This document shows, piece by piece, positions 34,085 through 44,449 of a DNA stretch of 64,000 bases. The translations under genes and the position numbers were made by a program. Origin of the DNA: Epiperipatus broadwayi. Taxonomy: Eukaryota; Onychophora; Udeonychophora; Euonychophora; Peripatidae. Under the pieces are notes generated by a model, which was not told where the DNA came from, did no database searches, and was given only the letters and a program-made list of their open reading frames with translations. How positions within the stretch are numbered: the first letter of the stretch is position 1; the number at the start of each line of letters is the position of its first letter. The stretch spans positions 1,636,501 through 1,700,500 of the forward strand of contig JAQFVV010000072.1 in assembly GCA_028023455.1 (NCBI GenBank). Direction: 5' to 3'.

Positions 34085-34380
34085 TCATCATCAGCTATTC
34101 ACAAATAACTATAGTGATTTCAGCTGGAATTCATAAGAAGTTCAGTGCTCGAAATGACAGATCTGAGTGTGATCTATAGCTTTTGAGACCCAAATTCTGC
34201 CACTTCTGTATCAAGCCACATAGGTCAAAAATAATTGAATAGCTTTATCACTTAGGAATTCATGAGGCATGAATGCAGAAATGACAAATCTAAATAAGAT
34301 AGGAACCTTGAGATTCAAAGTCTACCATTCTATCATTGCACTGAACCATACAGGGCAATAATACCTCGATAATTAAATAC
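34085..34380 (-). repeat. Family C SINE, dimer with GATGAT tail
   Basis: Two units of about 150 bp (34105-34245 and 34250-34380) share 'gaattcat', 'gagcac/tgcagaaatgac', 'agat', 'ttgaga.cca' in order. On the minus strand it ends in (GAT)n (34081-34093), a RTE-like 3' tail, which suggests mobilisation by the RTE LINEs also present here. Confidence 0.6.
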
Positions 34381-35819
34381 TAAAACATGTCAATATGGCA
34401 TCAGATTTATCTTCAACAAATATTTGATACCAGAGGGGAAGGCTGCATTGACACTCATCTAAGAAATCCAGACTATCTTTTGATCTTCATCATTTAGCTT
34501 AAGGAAGGTAGATGCTTATTAAATGACCAGTGTTGATTGGCTATCTAGTTGAATCGGTGATCAAGGCATGCTTGGAAAACACTTGTTCATTTGGAAAGAT
34601 CTACCACAACACCTTTTAATTTGATATCAAAACAAAAACACGGAAATAATAAAAAAAGTTAATTTACTATTTAAGATGAAAGAAGCTTAGAGAGAAATAC
34701 TAAAAAAAAAATATTATCTAATAAATGTGAATATCTAATAATAAAAAAAATACAATTAAATGCTTAGTTACTCGGTAGGTCATGCAATAGAGTGATAACG
34801 TAATTCCAGAAATCTTTAGCTCCAGAGATAATCGACCTACTGCTGCACTAAATCACACGCACATAATTTAACATTTACCGTTAATAAAACTAGGATGATT
34901 AGAAAAATTATAATGAAAAAAGATTTGATTCAATTCTGTTTGAGTCGTGAATGAAAAATAAACATTAAACAAAGACGTTATTGTTCAAATTGTCAAGAGC
35001 AAAAGAGGGGGGGGGGTTGAGGAATAAAATAGGGAAAAAAATATGGGATAATAAAGTACATTATATAATTATTGACTTGTGGCTAATAGTCTTTTCAAGA
35101 TAATTTCGCACAAGACGAAGCTACATCGCATTGCGACGTTTTGTTTGATGTACATAAAAAGGAAATATTATAAGGTTGATGCACGTTGACAAAAGATAAG
35201 TTTTCCTTCGTTTTAAATACAAATGGCATTCCGAAGATATCATTTAACATTGACATTATCCCGCAGCTGGTCGTCTTCTCTTAATTGAACTTGATCTATC
35301 ATTCTTAATTAAAAGTGCTTTAAATTACAATAGACTATTATCCTTTATTTTGTTTATAATCCGAAAAATCAAAACAAAAAACAATTACTATAATTAAAAT
35401 GTTACAGACCGTATTTACATAAAGAACGGAGAATTATATATATATTAAATACGGTATATAAAATTTTTGTCTTGAAAATCGAGACCGACAAATCAATAAA
35501 TCAACTTTAATAACTCAGTCAATGAACAAAATGGAATCAATGAAACAAATGAAGTGTACGATCAAATTATCTATACGAGTAAATGAATCTACGCGTGAAG
35601 ATATCAATCAATTAAAACATTTATCAATTGATACATCGAACATTTTATATAGTGTATATACATCATTATTTAGCAAATCTATTTCTTTTATTTCATTTCT
35701 TTATATCTGTTTATTTACGATTATTAACTACAGAAGCTATTCCTAAATCAATTTCCATTTCCAATAACGACAAAAAGATAAAAAACAAAAATAACACACT
35801 TAATATGAGCACTGATTAT
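34381..35819. other. AT-rich stretch, poly-G tract, nothing recognised
   Basis: A run of nine or ten G lies at about 35008-35017. Frames at 35522-35855 are not recognised as coding. Confidence 0.4.
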
Positions 35820-35975
35820 ATTTATATGTGGGAGATGATGATCCGGATCAACTGATGAGTGCTGGTTTATTGGAGATCATTTATCTTTTTCACAAGTGTG
35901 TGGTCATGTGTATCGGTTGTATAAGATGGGGTGGACGCTTAAAGGGAGCTTGAAAGTCTCCCCTCAAATTACATC
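35820..35975 (+). repeat. Family B half-element with deleted ribozyme
   Basis: 'gggagatgatgatc', CAA-CTGATGA (CTGATGA 35852-35858), GTGCTGG, then directly TTTATTGGAGATCAT. The 3' half of stem II and the GAAA box are missing compared with 48213-48273. The arm continues 'ggtcatgtgtatcggttgta' to 'gcttgaaagtctcc', where it meets the RTE fragment. Confidence 0.8.
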
Positions 35976-35987
35976 TGACCACATGTG

Positions 35988-36121
35988 AGATGGATGGATG
36001 AAATAAGAAAGTGCGCAGGGGTGATGTGGAGAAGAGAAGCTAAAGATCGGAAAAGATGGATTGAACTTGGAGAGACTTTCATCCTGCAGTGGATTGATAA
36101 TGGTTGATGATGATGATGACT
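35988..36121 (+). mobile_element. RTE-clade LINE, 5'-truncated 3' end with intact frame
   Basis: A continuous 39-codon frame ending at a TGA (36105-36107) reads RWMDEIRKCAGVMWRREA, KDRKRWIELGETFIL, then QWIDNG. This is the characteristic C-terminus of RTE-like endonuclease/reverse transcriptases (RW-x-D-E-I ... A-x-D-R-x-x-W ... G-E-x-F-x-x-x-W). The 3' end carries a (TGA/GATGAT)n tail to 36121, typical of the clade. Because the frame is undamaged while the 11620 and 63072 copies are wrecked, this is the youngest RTE insertion in the window. It is joined to the end of a family B copy. Confidence 0.85.
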
Positions 36122-36237
36122 AGTATCTAAATATTAAAAATAATATACAGTTTTGTAATGACTATACAAAACAATCTGTGAATCCATAAAAATGTCCACA
36201 TAAAATATATGCTAATCCATTATACTCTTCATTGAAA

Positions 36238-37245
36238 TGAAAGTAATTACTTCCCGCTGGACTATATAAACTGTAGTGTTTTGAAAAATGGCAGACATTT
36301 TTGTGCACTCCAGAAAGAACTAGAATTTATTCGAGTTGTTGTTTTTAGATTGCGCGCTGATAACAGGAATTAATTAACGTAATGGTGGATGATAATTCCA
36401 AGAGATATTTGCTGATTGCAAATATTTCTAGATATAAGACGTTACCTTATTGGACAATGATTAATTGTTGCAGTTGTCAGTAAGCGATAAGAAGACTAGG
36501 TAACATCTACGCAGGGCAGTAATTAGAGGACAACTCCAATAGAGAGCAGTCACGCAGTATTGAGTAGGCAGTATTTGAGTAAACGACGGTTTAACACCAG
36601 TGGAGATATCTCGTGTCAGTGCTGGCGGTTAATGACTAGTGCCCAGTGGAAATGGTAGTCCACAGGTGTAGCTGAAAGAGCCCACAGAGATGGGGAGACC
36701 GCAGCAGAGATATTGAGAAGCATTAGTTGCAGAGTAGAAGCATCCGTTGCAGAGTAGAAGCATTCGTTGCAGAGCTGAGCATTATTTGCAGAGTAGAAGC
36801 ATTTGTTGCAGAGCAGAGCATTAGTTGCAGGAATAGAGCATTTTCTGGAGAGCTTCATTGCAGACCAATTTGTTGGGAGAGCTTTGTTGCAGACCAATTC
36901 ATTGGAGAGCATTTGTTGCAGACCAATTCGTCGGAGAGCATTCATTGCAGACCAATTCATTGGAGAGCATTCGTTGCAGACCGATTCGTTGGAAAAGAAC
37001 AGCGTGGGAATTGTATAACATTATTTGCTGACCGCCAGTATGACTTGCAGTTATAACATTGGCACAGTCGTAAGTGCAGATATAACATAAACCAAACATC
37101 TATGAAAAGGTAGAATAATACCAATCTATTTTAAAGCTTTGTTGTTATATAAATTTAGTTTTTTAACATAAACTATAGGGCGAATTTGGTCTAATATTTT
37201 AATTTATGCATAGACTAGTGGGAAGTAACTTCCGTTTTAATTACA
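36238..37245 (+). mobile_element. Candidate LTR-like unit containing a minisatellite
   Basis: GC is raised across about 1 kb. The ends are partly inverted (TAATTACTTCCCGCT at 36245; complement of the GGGAAGTAA...TAATTAC block near 37209-37244) and start TG / end CA. CTATATAAA (36262-36270) could be a TATA box. The unit contains composite tandem repeats (36722-37003), as the Gypsy LTRs in this window do. I see no flanking polypurine tract, primer site or target duplication, so an LTR is a suggestion only; a fold-back DNA element is the alternative. Confidence 0.4.
36722..37003 (+). repeat. Composite minisatellite: ~20-bp then 29-bp units
   Basis: The first part (36725-36845) has about six units of 'gttgcagagtagaagcattc' (19-21 bp). 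The second part (36862-36990) has about five units of 29 bp built on 'gcagaccaattc.ttggagagcatt.gtt'. The two unit types share 'agcattcgttgcaga'. The lack of stop codons in the repeats creates frames on both strands (36616-36960 minus; 36727-37056 and 36803-37018 plus) that I do not regard as genes. Confidence 0.9.
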
Positions 37246-37317
37246 TTTATTAAAGCTACGCATGTTACCTTTTGACTTATGCCACCATTTTTTTTTCCAA
37301 AAAAAAACCACACCATT

Positions 37318-37425
37318 TGGCTTTATTGCTTAGGAGTTCATCAGAAGTTTGAGCACCAGATCTGAGAGCATAGAATCAGTTTTGGAACTCAGCCATCCCA
37401 AGTTGGACACTCTACCAAAACTTCA
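37318..37425 (-). repeat. Family C tRNA-derived SINE
   Basis: On the minus strand the head TTTTGGTAGAGTGTCCAACT is a clear tRNA-type box A with D-arm. The body 'ctggtgctcaaacttctgat' and 'gaactcctaagcaataaa' follows. Confidence 0.7.
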
Positions 37426-37684
37426 TCTCGTCTAATTGTAACTGTCTGTTCTATTCTAACAATTGTTACCCAATGAAAGTAATCAAAATTGTACTTCTTC
37501 AATAGGACAACCTATACAACATAAAAGGGTATATCTCTACCAAAAAAATCATCCTCAATTTGACAATAATTTGTGTTTTTACTAAATCTGTCATTATTCA
37601 TTCATTTCACAAGTCTAATCCAACTAAGATGTGATTTTGTAATAGATTTTATAATATCACACCCAACAAGGTAGCTTACTTACT

Positions 37685-37756
37685 AGAGTGATGGTTATTA
37701 ATGGTTTATTTACAATCTGTAGAGTGATGGTTATTAATGGTTTATTTACAATCTGA
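37685..37756 (+). repeat. 36-bp perfect tandem duplication
   Basis: 'agagtgatggttattaatgg' plus 'tttatttacaatctgt' occurs twice, from 37685 and 37721, without mismatch except at the last base. Confidence 0.95.
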
Positions 37757-37784
37757 ATATTATTAAATTCAATCATCATTCTAA

Positions 37785-38207
37785 TTATTTATCGAGCACA
37801 CAGGCAGTATGTAATTAGAAAGAGAAAGGTTTTAACCTTTTTCCACATGCACCTCAAATGTTTGTATAATAGTCAAATGATGTAGTTTTTGACTATATGG
37901 GAATCTCTCAAACCTCAAGACAAGAGAGGGATTTTATAAAGATAAGAGCAGCTGTTTTATCCTTAACCTAAATTCTTATTTATATAGGCCAATGTGAAGC
38001 AATTTAATTTGAAAACATGAAGATATTACTCAATTCATTTTTAAATCCAGCATTTCCTTTGATAAGTTAACTTACGAGAATTCTTATGATTTACAAGTTA
38101 ATATAAAGATATTTTTAATAGAAATATGGAAACTAAATGTAACGTTCTAATTATTTATCAGTGCACAGACAGTATGCAATTAGAAAGAGAAAGGATTAAA
38201 TTTAGTC
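37785..38207 (+). repeat. Low-copy repeat with two direct copies, family L
   Basis: 'ctaattatttatc..gcacacaggcagtatg' and 'aattagaaagagaaagg' occur at about 37780 and 38140. The preceding block of the second copy ('tatgatttacaagttaata') also resembles 5720-5800. Confidence 0.6.
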
Positions 38208-38509
38208 TTTTTCTTTCTAATTCAATTATCTTAAATTTAAAACAAATGAACAAAAGTTTGCCAAAAGAATCCAAGATTGCGTTCCAATATGTTTTTGGTT
38301 ATTTTAGCAGAAGCTTGTTGTATAAAGGTGAAATTATGGTCTAATGTGCGTGGATGTATAACTTCTTTCCATCAATGATAAAGGCAACATTATATTGCAA
38401 GTGTGATAACCATAACAATATTATCAGACTTTCTCACACTGTACTGTTGTGGATATCAATCCTTCAGATCAAAGAGTATAAGTGACTTAAGATTAGCATA
38501 AAAGTGAGA

Positions 38510-38880
38510 TTTCTAAAATATATAGAAATTGATCAAGCATCAAATCTATATTGTTATTGAAGTAAGTTGATTTGAGTTCAAAACTGTTCAGACTATTAAA
38601 ATGAACAATATAAATGAGTAAAAAGTGACTACTAGATGCATCAGTTCCAGGTTTGAATACTAATCCTCATTAATAAAAACAAAATCTAAAAACCAGTTTG
38701 AAGATGGAGCCCTGTAGCAGGTGAAGAGAATTGTTCTTGGATAGATAGAAAATCAGCACAAAACTATATTAACCTGAGATTTCCAACTTCTATCTACTAC
38801 TAATAGATAGCTATTCACTTATTGACCAAGACTGGTTAAGGTTTAACTATAGAAAAAAAAAATCCTAAATATGCTAGTGA
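38510..38880 (+). repeat. Putative SINE-like family F, with hammerhead remnant
   Basis: 'gactactagatgcatcag', 'ttccaggtttgaatac' (box B-like) and, at 38662-38705, ATCCTCA, TTAATAA, AAAAC, CAGTT, TGAAGATGG, which is the family A ribozyme order with every catalytic box mutated. A diverged copy follows at 39590-39910. Confidence 0.5.
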
Positions 38881-39402
38881 CCTGAAACTTTTTTCAAGGT
38901 TCATCTGACCAGAAAAATCTTAGATTACATGCACTGTAGATAAATACAGTAACCACCATACTATTTTAAAGTAACTCTTCAGCACTATATTTTGCATAAT
39001 ATTACTGCTAAAGTATTTAATATCCCAGGAACATCATTTCTTGACCATACCATCCATATTCTTTTTGCTACTTTAATTTTAAATCAACAATTCTCTTCTT
39101 GTTTTAATACATTAAAGATCAGCCTTTTTAAGCTATTGTGCATGCACTTTTTACGAGTGTTAATAATAAATGAATACTTTCATTCCCAACACAAGACATA
39201 GTATTTATGAAAGAATAAAATGAATCACTTATTCTTTCCAACCCAAATGCTTATATATGGGCAAATCTTAAGTACTGGAAATGAAAGCGTGAGGATAGAC
39301 CACTCACTTTAAATTACTGTCTGAATGAATGACATCGACGAAATTATCTAGAATTTATTAAACGTCACTCTCAAATGAAACTTAAACATATGTAAATAAG
39401 CA

Positions 39403-39515
39403 TTTATTTTATAGCGCTATGTTTTATAAATTGTAATACATTAAAGATTGAAAAGCTTGAAAAGGCTGATCTTTAATGTATTACAATTTATAAAACACAG
39501 CGCTATAAAATAAAT
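39403..39515. repeat. Near-perfect 45-bp palindrome, short loop
   Basis: 'tttattttatagcgctat', 'gttttataaattgtaata', 'cattaaagat' on the left is complementary to 39469-39515 with about two mismatches and a 20-nt loop. A piece of the arm and loop recurs inverted at 39105-39135 ('acattaaagatcagcctttt'), so it belongs to a small dispersed fold-back family. Confidence 0.9.
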
Positions 39516-39589
39516 TCTTCTTGTTTTGCATATTTGTAAAATCAAAAAATATATAAACAACCCGATGTCATAGCAGATCTATGATAACT

Positions 39590-39940
39590 ATGCAGTTGAA
39601 TTGGCCTGGGTTCAATAAAGTTTTTTCTTAATTTTATGCTATTAGGTTGGTGACTACTAGATGTATTAATTTCAGTATTGAATGACATATTAATTATCTG
39701 CAAGATCTAATGTTTAAGTTTTGGATCACAGCTGAAAAATATTTTCAGATATCAAATACATTTAGACTTTTGTCTTCAGATAGTTGGCTCATGAACCAAT
39801 CCAGCTAATGATCCAGTGTTAACAAGTAAATAGATATTTATCTGTAGTGAGATAGAGGTTGGAGGTTTCCAATAAATTTGGCTTGATCATATCACATTTG
39901 ATTTATTGATTTAAAGTTTACCTAAATATTAAATATATCC
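39590..39940 (+). repeat. Family F copy, degraded
   Basis: 'ggtgactactagatgtatta' and 'atttcagtattgaatgac' align with 38620-38660. Later words 'tagatagtt', 'accaatccag' and 'ggtttccaa' are similar in order to 38790-38850. Confidence 0.4.
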
Positions 39941-40094
39941 CTTTTTTGGATCAGTCAAAGTGAAGATCAGCAAGATGATGAAGATGATATAAATGTAATT
40001 AATATATCACATGGAGTTTTAACCAACTTTGAAAATCAATTTCCATTTTCAAAGTTCTTAATGCAAAAATGTATGAGAAAAGGATTATAATTAA

Positions 40095-40215
40095 TTGAGA
40101 GATTATTTGCTCAGGAGTTCATAATGTTTGAACCCTCAAAGTGACAGAGATCGGCCATGATACATGACTTTGAACTCCAGAGTCTCTTTTTCTCAAACTG
40201 CACCAAATCACATAG
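40095..40215 (-). repeat. Family C SINE fragment
   Basis: 'ttgctcaggagttcataatg', 'tttgaaccc' and 'tttgaactccagagtctc' match the family C body and head in the inverse sense. Confidence 0.5.
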
Positions 40216-40267
40216 GAAAATATTATTTATGATAGCAAATCACATAGGAAAATATTATTTATGATAG
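40204..40267 (+). repeat. Perfect 32-bp tandem duplication
   Basis: 'caaatcacataggaaaatat' plus 'tatttatgatag' at 40204-40235 and 40236-40267, identical. Confidence 0.95.
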
Positions 40268-40636
40268 GTGGAATTTGATAGTGGATAGCAAGAAAAGATT
40301 TAAAATATTCCATATCAGTTGCAAAAAATTATTTCCCTTGCTGCAAATTAGCAAAAAAAACAACAAAACAACAAAAAAAACAAACAAAAAAAAATGACAG
40401 CATGCTATTAAAACAATCATGAAATATGTATAAAAATTTAATTTTTTTTAGATATATATATACTTTAAATATACTATAAAGATGTTATAAACTGATAATC
40501 AATTGATCATTGGATTTTATCAGGAAGGCAAATAAATAAGCAAAGAATACAAGTTCTTACGGTTCAAATTAAACATACATAAAATACATAGTCATAGAAC
40601 ACGCAAATATGTAAATAAGATTGTATTTATATATTC

Positions 40637-41022
40637 GACTATTTCCATCATCTAATATCAGTATTTAATGTCTTTAGAAAAATATACCTTTATTTAAATA
40701 TTCCAAATACATTCAACTGACAGTAACACTACACAGGTTAGGGATATGCACGTTTTGAGAGGTATTATTCTCCCCTCTTCTTCAGGTGTTGCTGGCCTGA
40801 CCAGTGACAGTAGTAGCATGGAAATTGAACCTAGATGCTTAGATTCTTGAATATTGAATTTTAAGGTAATGCTCTAACTAACTGAGCCATCCTCTTGAAA
40901 CGTTGTGCATATACTAACCTGTGTGCTATTACTAACAGTTGAATGTATTTGGAACATTTAAACAAAGTTAAATTATTCTAACGACATTCAATACTGATAT
41001 TAGATGACGGAAATAGTCTAAA
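40637..41022 (-). repeat. Fold-back element enclosing a tRNA-derived SINE, family D
   Basis: Outer arms, 40637-40760 and 40900-41022, are inverted copies ('gactatttccatcatctaat', 'ccaaatacattcaact', 'aacctgtg'). The minus-strand interior reads GGATGGCTCAGTTAGTTAGA (box A, D arm), then AGGTTCAATTTCC (box B), then a body with CTGAAGA, AGAGG...CCTCT hairpin, CAAAACGTGC. The arms are the SINE tail and its inverted duplicate upstream of the head. An arms-only relative is at 49010-49125. Confidence 0.8.
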
Positions 41023-41454
41023 ATACAAATACAACTGAAACATCATCAACACAAACTTTCAGAAAAACACTATTTAAATAAGATATAAAATTATAGAAAG
41101 GATGTGTTTTCTTAATAAGAAATTATGAGAATTAACACAAATTTTAAAAGATAAAAAGAGTATAAAAGTGATTAATTTATACAGCAATTGTTTTTAATTT
41201 ATTAATTACAATTGTTTCAACATATAATCCAAACGTAAGAGATAACATTATTAGATAATAGTAGTAGTTTTAGACATGGGTTTTGCAAGTCAAGTTGCCC
41301 AAAATCTAAATGGTAGAACTAATACACACAGTGTGAAAAGCAATCTATCATAAATCCATCATTGAAAAAAATTAAAGGTTACACAAATATTGTTTTTGAC
41401 ATGACATTAAAAAAAAATTGGAAAACATTAAATATTATCTTAACACATCATACA
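41023..41454. other. AT-rich stretch, nothing recognised
   Basis: No coding region or repeat recognised. Confidence 0.4.
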
Positions 41455-41833
41455 TCACCTGATCACCATTCTTTATGCGTACACATGCTGTTTTTCACAG
41501 AGAAATTCTCCATACAGTAGTGTCACTCAGTGCAAGCCAGAGTAATCAATGGATGCAGTAAAATTTGTGCATAAAATCTCTATCTAATGCCCACTCATCC
41601 AATATTCCCAGACTAATTTCTAGCCTGCAGCTTTAATAAGTGAGGAGCCTTGGATCTGAGAGTACTGCATCTAAGATCTAGGTGCAGGGCTCTCAGATCC
41701 AAGGCTAGAAACTAATCTAAGGATACTGGATGAGTACGCATAAGATAGGAATTTTATGCACAAACCTTCCTGCATCCATTGATTACTGTGGCTTGCACTG
41801 AGTGTCACTACTGTATGGAGAGCCCCCCCCCCC
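41455..41833. repeat. Family A fold-back, ribozyme precisely deleted from one arm
   Basis: The left arm (minus) carries a degraded hammerhead at 41599-41653. The right arm (plus, 41690-41821) is its inverse, but 24 bases that include CTGATGA and most of stem II are missing between 'aaggct' and 'agaaac' (41701-41711). It ends in a run of about 12 C (41823-41833). Confidence 0.9.
41599..41653 (-). ncRNA. Hammerhead motif, family A, catalytic box mutated
   Basis: On the minus strand: CCAAGGCTCCTCA, CTTATTA (CTGATGA expected), stem II AGC-TGCAG-GCT, GAAAT, TAGTC, TGGGAATATTGG. Stems I and II are kept; the core is dead. Confidence 0.75.
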
Positions 41834-42871
41834 ATTCCAAATTTTTAAAGTAGAAATAGATAATTAGATTTATTTTTGCATTTTAATGTGAAAATTTACA
41901 CATTATGCTATGGAACATGACTTAATAATGTTTTTTTTACCAATTCATATATGTCAGCACTATAAACACCAGGGGATATCCTTACTTGTACAGTTACTAG
42001 ATTTGTCTTTGTAATGAGTATCACTGGTACTAGGCAATTTGATAATTTTTCATTAAAACATTAATTCCGAGATTTCAAAGTGGCTAATGAAAATACAATG
42101 TATTTCTACAGGTCAGTCAGTCAAAGGCAGTGAAGACATGATAGAATTCAATTCACAAGTGAAAGGGTTTCACATTTTACTAGAACCAGCAGAACTTTCC
42201 ATGTACTTTCAACACCAGGTGGCAAGAGACAGAAAATGCCATATGAAAACTTTTCATTAATAAGATGTTTCTTTCTTGAAATATGAAGTTGTGATTTTAT
42301 ATAATAATCCTCACATGCCTATGTGTGTAACTTCTGGAAACAGTTGTCAATGAACGTATGAGACCTGAAAAATTTAATTGCCCTTCTGATATTACGCATA
42401 ATGAATTTAACAGTAGGACAACTGAATTTTTTGAAAGAAAGACTAAAAAATAAAAATGGTAAACTAAGTTTTTCAAAGCATACCAAATTAAAATGACTAA
42501 TTAGTAAAAGCTTCTTTCAAAATTGCTATATTAACTGTTAAAATGAATAAACTTCATATAATTAACAAAGATGCTGTCTTACCAGTGACAATAAAAATTT
42601 CAAAGCTGACCCTGATTCTGAAATCTCAAATCCTTTAAAAAAATACTGTGTCCATTGAAACAGGAGAATAGATAGCATTTGCTACAATAACATGTACATT
42701 ATTGTGATCAATCAAGCAAAATACTATATTTGCTATACAACCTGATAAGTCAACTTACAATACAAATGATGTTAATTTAATTTTTTTGTCAAATACCAGT
42801 ATAATTTTCAAATTAAATATAAATAATACATACATCACATATACTACGAAAAGATTGATTAAAAGGTTAAA
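41834..42871. other. AT-rich stretch, nothing recognised
   Basis: Around 42060-42450 composition is slightly richer, with no recognisable protein trace. Confidence 0.35.
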
Positions 42872-43225
42872 ATAAAAATGCTAAATACATCATCATAGTA
42901 TGCTTAGCATGCTTTCAACTAACTAGTAGTCATACTCATAACTATAATTATCCAAGAGAATTGCGAAATTTATAGAAGAATCACAAAAGTGGGGATTTAC
43001 ATACATGCAATCAACAAGAAAGAATATTGCACCCCCTATCAAAAAGTGGCTCATTAAAGAAATTCATTTACATCTTATAATCAAATTTTATGTGAATCAC
43101 CACTTTTGTGATTCTTCTATAAATCTCGCAATCCTTTTGGATAATTATAGCTATGTGTATGACTACCGATTTGTCGAAAGCATCTTCAGCATACTATGTT
43201 GATGTATTTATCATTTTTATTTTAT
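42872..43225. repeat. Large fold-back element, family N (about 350 bp)
   Basis: The left arm (42875-42993: 'aaaatgctaaatacatcatc', 'agtatgct', 'gtagtcatac', 'gaagaatcacaaaagtgg') is complementary to the right arm (43100-43222: 'ccacttttgtgattcttc', 'ctaccg..tgtcgaaagcat', 'atgttgatgtatttatcat'). The loop is about 100 nt. The plus-strand frame 43005-43202 lies across the loop and arm and is not evidence of a gene. Confidence 0.85.
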
Positions 43226-43309
43226 ACTATTAAACAAGCTTTTCTTAGTATATGTGTTGTACATATTATTTATATTAAACTAAATCAAGTCATATATTGC
43301 ATGACTTAA

Positions 43310-43580
43310 CTTAATAAGCTTGTATTACAAATACAATATAATGAGCATACTAATAGCTCTAAACAAGTTTTTCCGATAAATGCTGTAAGAGAAAGTATTT
43401 ACAATCTCTATCTAGAGTCCGAACATCCTAGTGTCTCACTGATGAGAGCCATTAGCTCGAAATCGGTTTGGGAATAGGGATAATTCTAGATAGAGATTTT
43501 AAATGCTTTTTCTTGCAGCATTTATCAGAAAAACTTCTTTAGAGATATTAGCATGCTGATTGTATTTATATTGAATTATA
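43310..43580 (+). repeat. Fold-back element, family K, with central hammerhead
   Basis: The arms 43330-43418 and 43484-43575 are inverted copies ('gataaatgctgtaagagaaa', 'tctctatctagag' against 'ctagatagagat', 'cttgcagcatttatc', 'tttatattg'). The 65-bp centre holds an intact hammerhead ribozyme. Outside that centre the sequence is unrelated to families A and B. Confidence 0.85.
43425..43481 (+). ncRNA. Hammerhead ribozyme, type I, apparently complete
   Basis: CTGATGA at 43439-43445. Stem II (43446-43458) is GAGC-CATTA-GCTC with the G-C closing pair adjacent to the core. GAAA is at 43459-43462. Helix III is the tiny near-palindrome ATCGGT (43462-43467), giving A15.1-U16.1, and the cleavage base is U (43468; triplet GUU). 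Stem I pairs TCTCA (43434-43438) with TGGGA (43469-43473), then, after an internal loop, ATCCTA (43425-43430) with TAGGGAT (43475-43481, one bulged G). All conserved core positions are present. It is the best candidate for an active ribozyme in the window. Confidence 0.9.
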
Positions 43581-44248
43581 GATTTTTTTGAGAAAAGTTT
43601 AAACTATTGAAATTTTCAAATTCATAAAGACCAGCTGTTTTGTATAAATCTCTCTGGAGTAACTAAAGGAAAAGTTTTTATAGATGAGCTTGAATGGAAA
43701 AAGTATGGGCTTGTACTGCTGGGGCTGTAGTGATAGCCAGCAGCATTTCATATTTTATAGAATTAAAAAAGGTTTGTCCAAATAAAAGATATGTTTACTG
43801 AATCAGCCACAGAGAAAACCTAATATTTTGACATACAAAATAATCACTTATTAAAGTGTTATCAGAAATTTCCACAGTAATTAATTACATAAAACATAAT
43901 TATTAATACAAGACTCTTGAATTTTATGCCAAGAGATGTAATCCAATTATGAATCTCTTTTATATCACACAGAAGTCAAATGGTTGTCCCATAATAAAGT
44001 TCTAAAAAGAATTTTAATATTAATAAGAGCTTCCTCTTTATAAAAATTCCACATTACCTTCTTGATTCTCTAATTAAACTTGAATATGTTAGCTTTCTTA
44101 CCTGATAGATTATTTCAAAAAAATAAACAAATTAAATCTTTCTCTTCAAGGAAATAATATCAACATTCTATGCACAGAAGTGCAAGCATTTTCAAAATAA
44201 CTTTCTGCATAATTAAAAAGTTTTAGCAACAATAATACTTATCTTCTT

Positions 44249-44441
44249 GGCAAAAACTTTTTATTACTATACAGTTTTGACTGTACCTTGTAGTCTTCAT
44301 CAGATCTTATTCTCTTCTTCTACTTCCCTCTATTCTCCATTAGTAGAAAATGGAGAACAGAGAGAAGTAGAAGAGAGAATAAGATCTGATGAAGACTGCA
44401 AGGTACAGTCAAAACTGTGTAATAATAAAAAGTTTTTGCTG
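44249..44441. repeat. Near-perfect hairpin with ~90-bp arms, family P
   Basis: 'ggcaaaaactttttatta', 'acagttttgactgtacctt', 'gtagtcttcatcagatc', then a purine/pyrimidine stretch, a loop of about 9 nt (44341-44349), and the inverse. Few mismatches imply recent formation or gene conversion. The ends resemble family Q (10886-11276). The right arm contains CTGATGA (44388-44394), GACT...AGTC and AAAAC, a hammerhead-like string lacking a visible stem I. Confidence 0.9.
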
Positions 44442-44449
44442 AAAAGAGT

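Noticed and set aside
36616-37056. Overlapping open frames of 66-114 codons on both strands
   Set aside because: They exist because the minisatellite units lack stops. The repeat explains them.
40840-40900. Functional tRNA gene on the minus strand
   Set aside because: Box A and B are present but there is no acceptor stem or proper anticodon arm. It is the head of a SINE.
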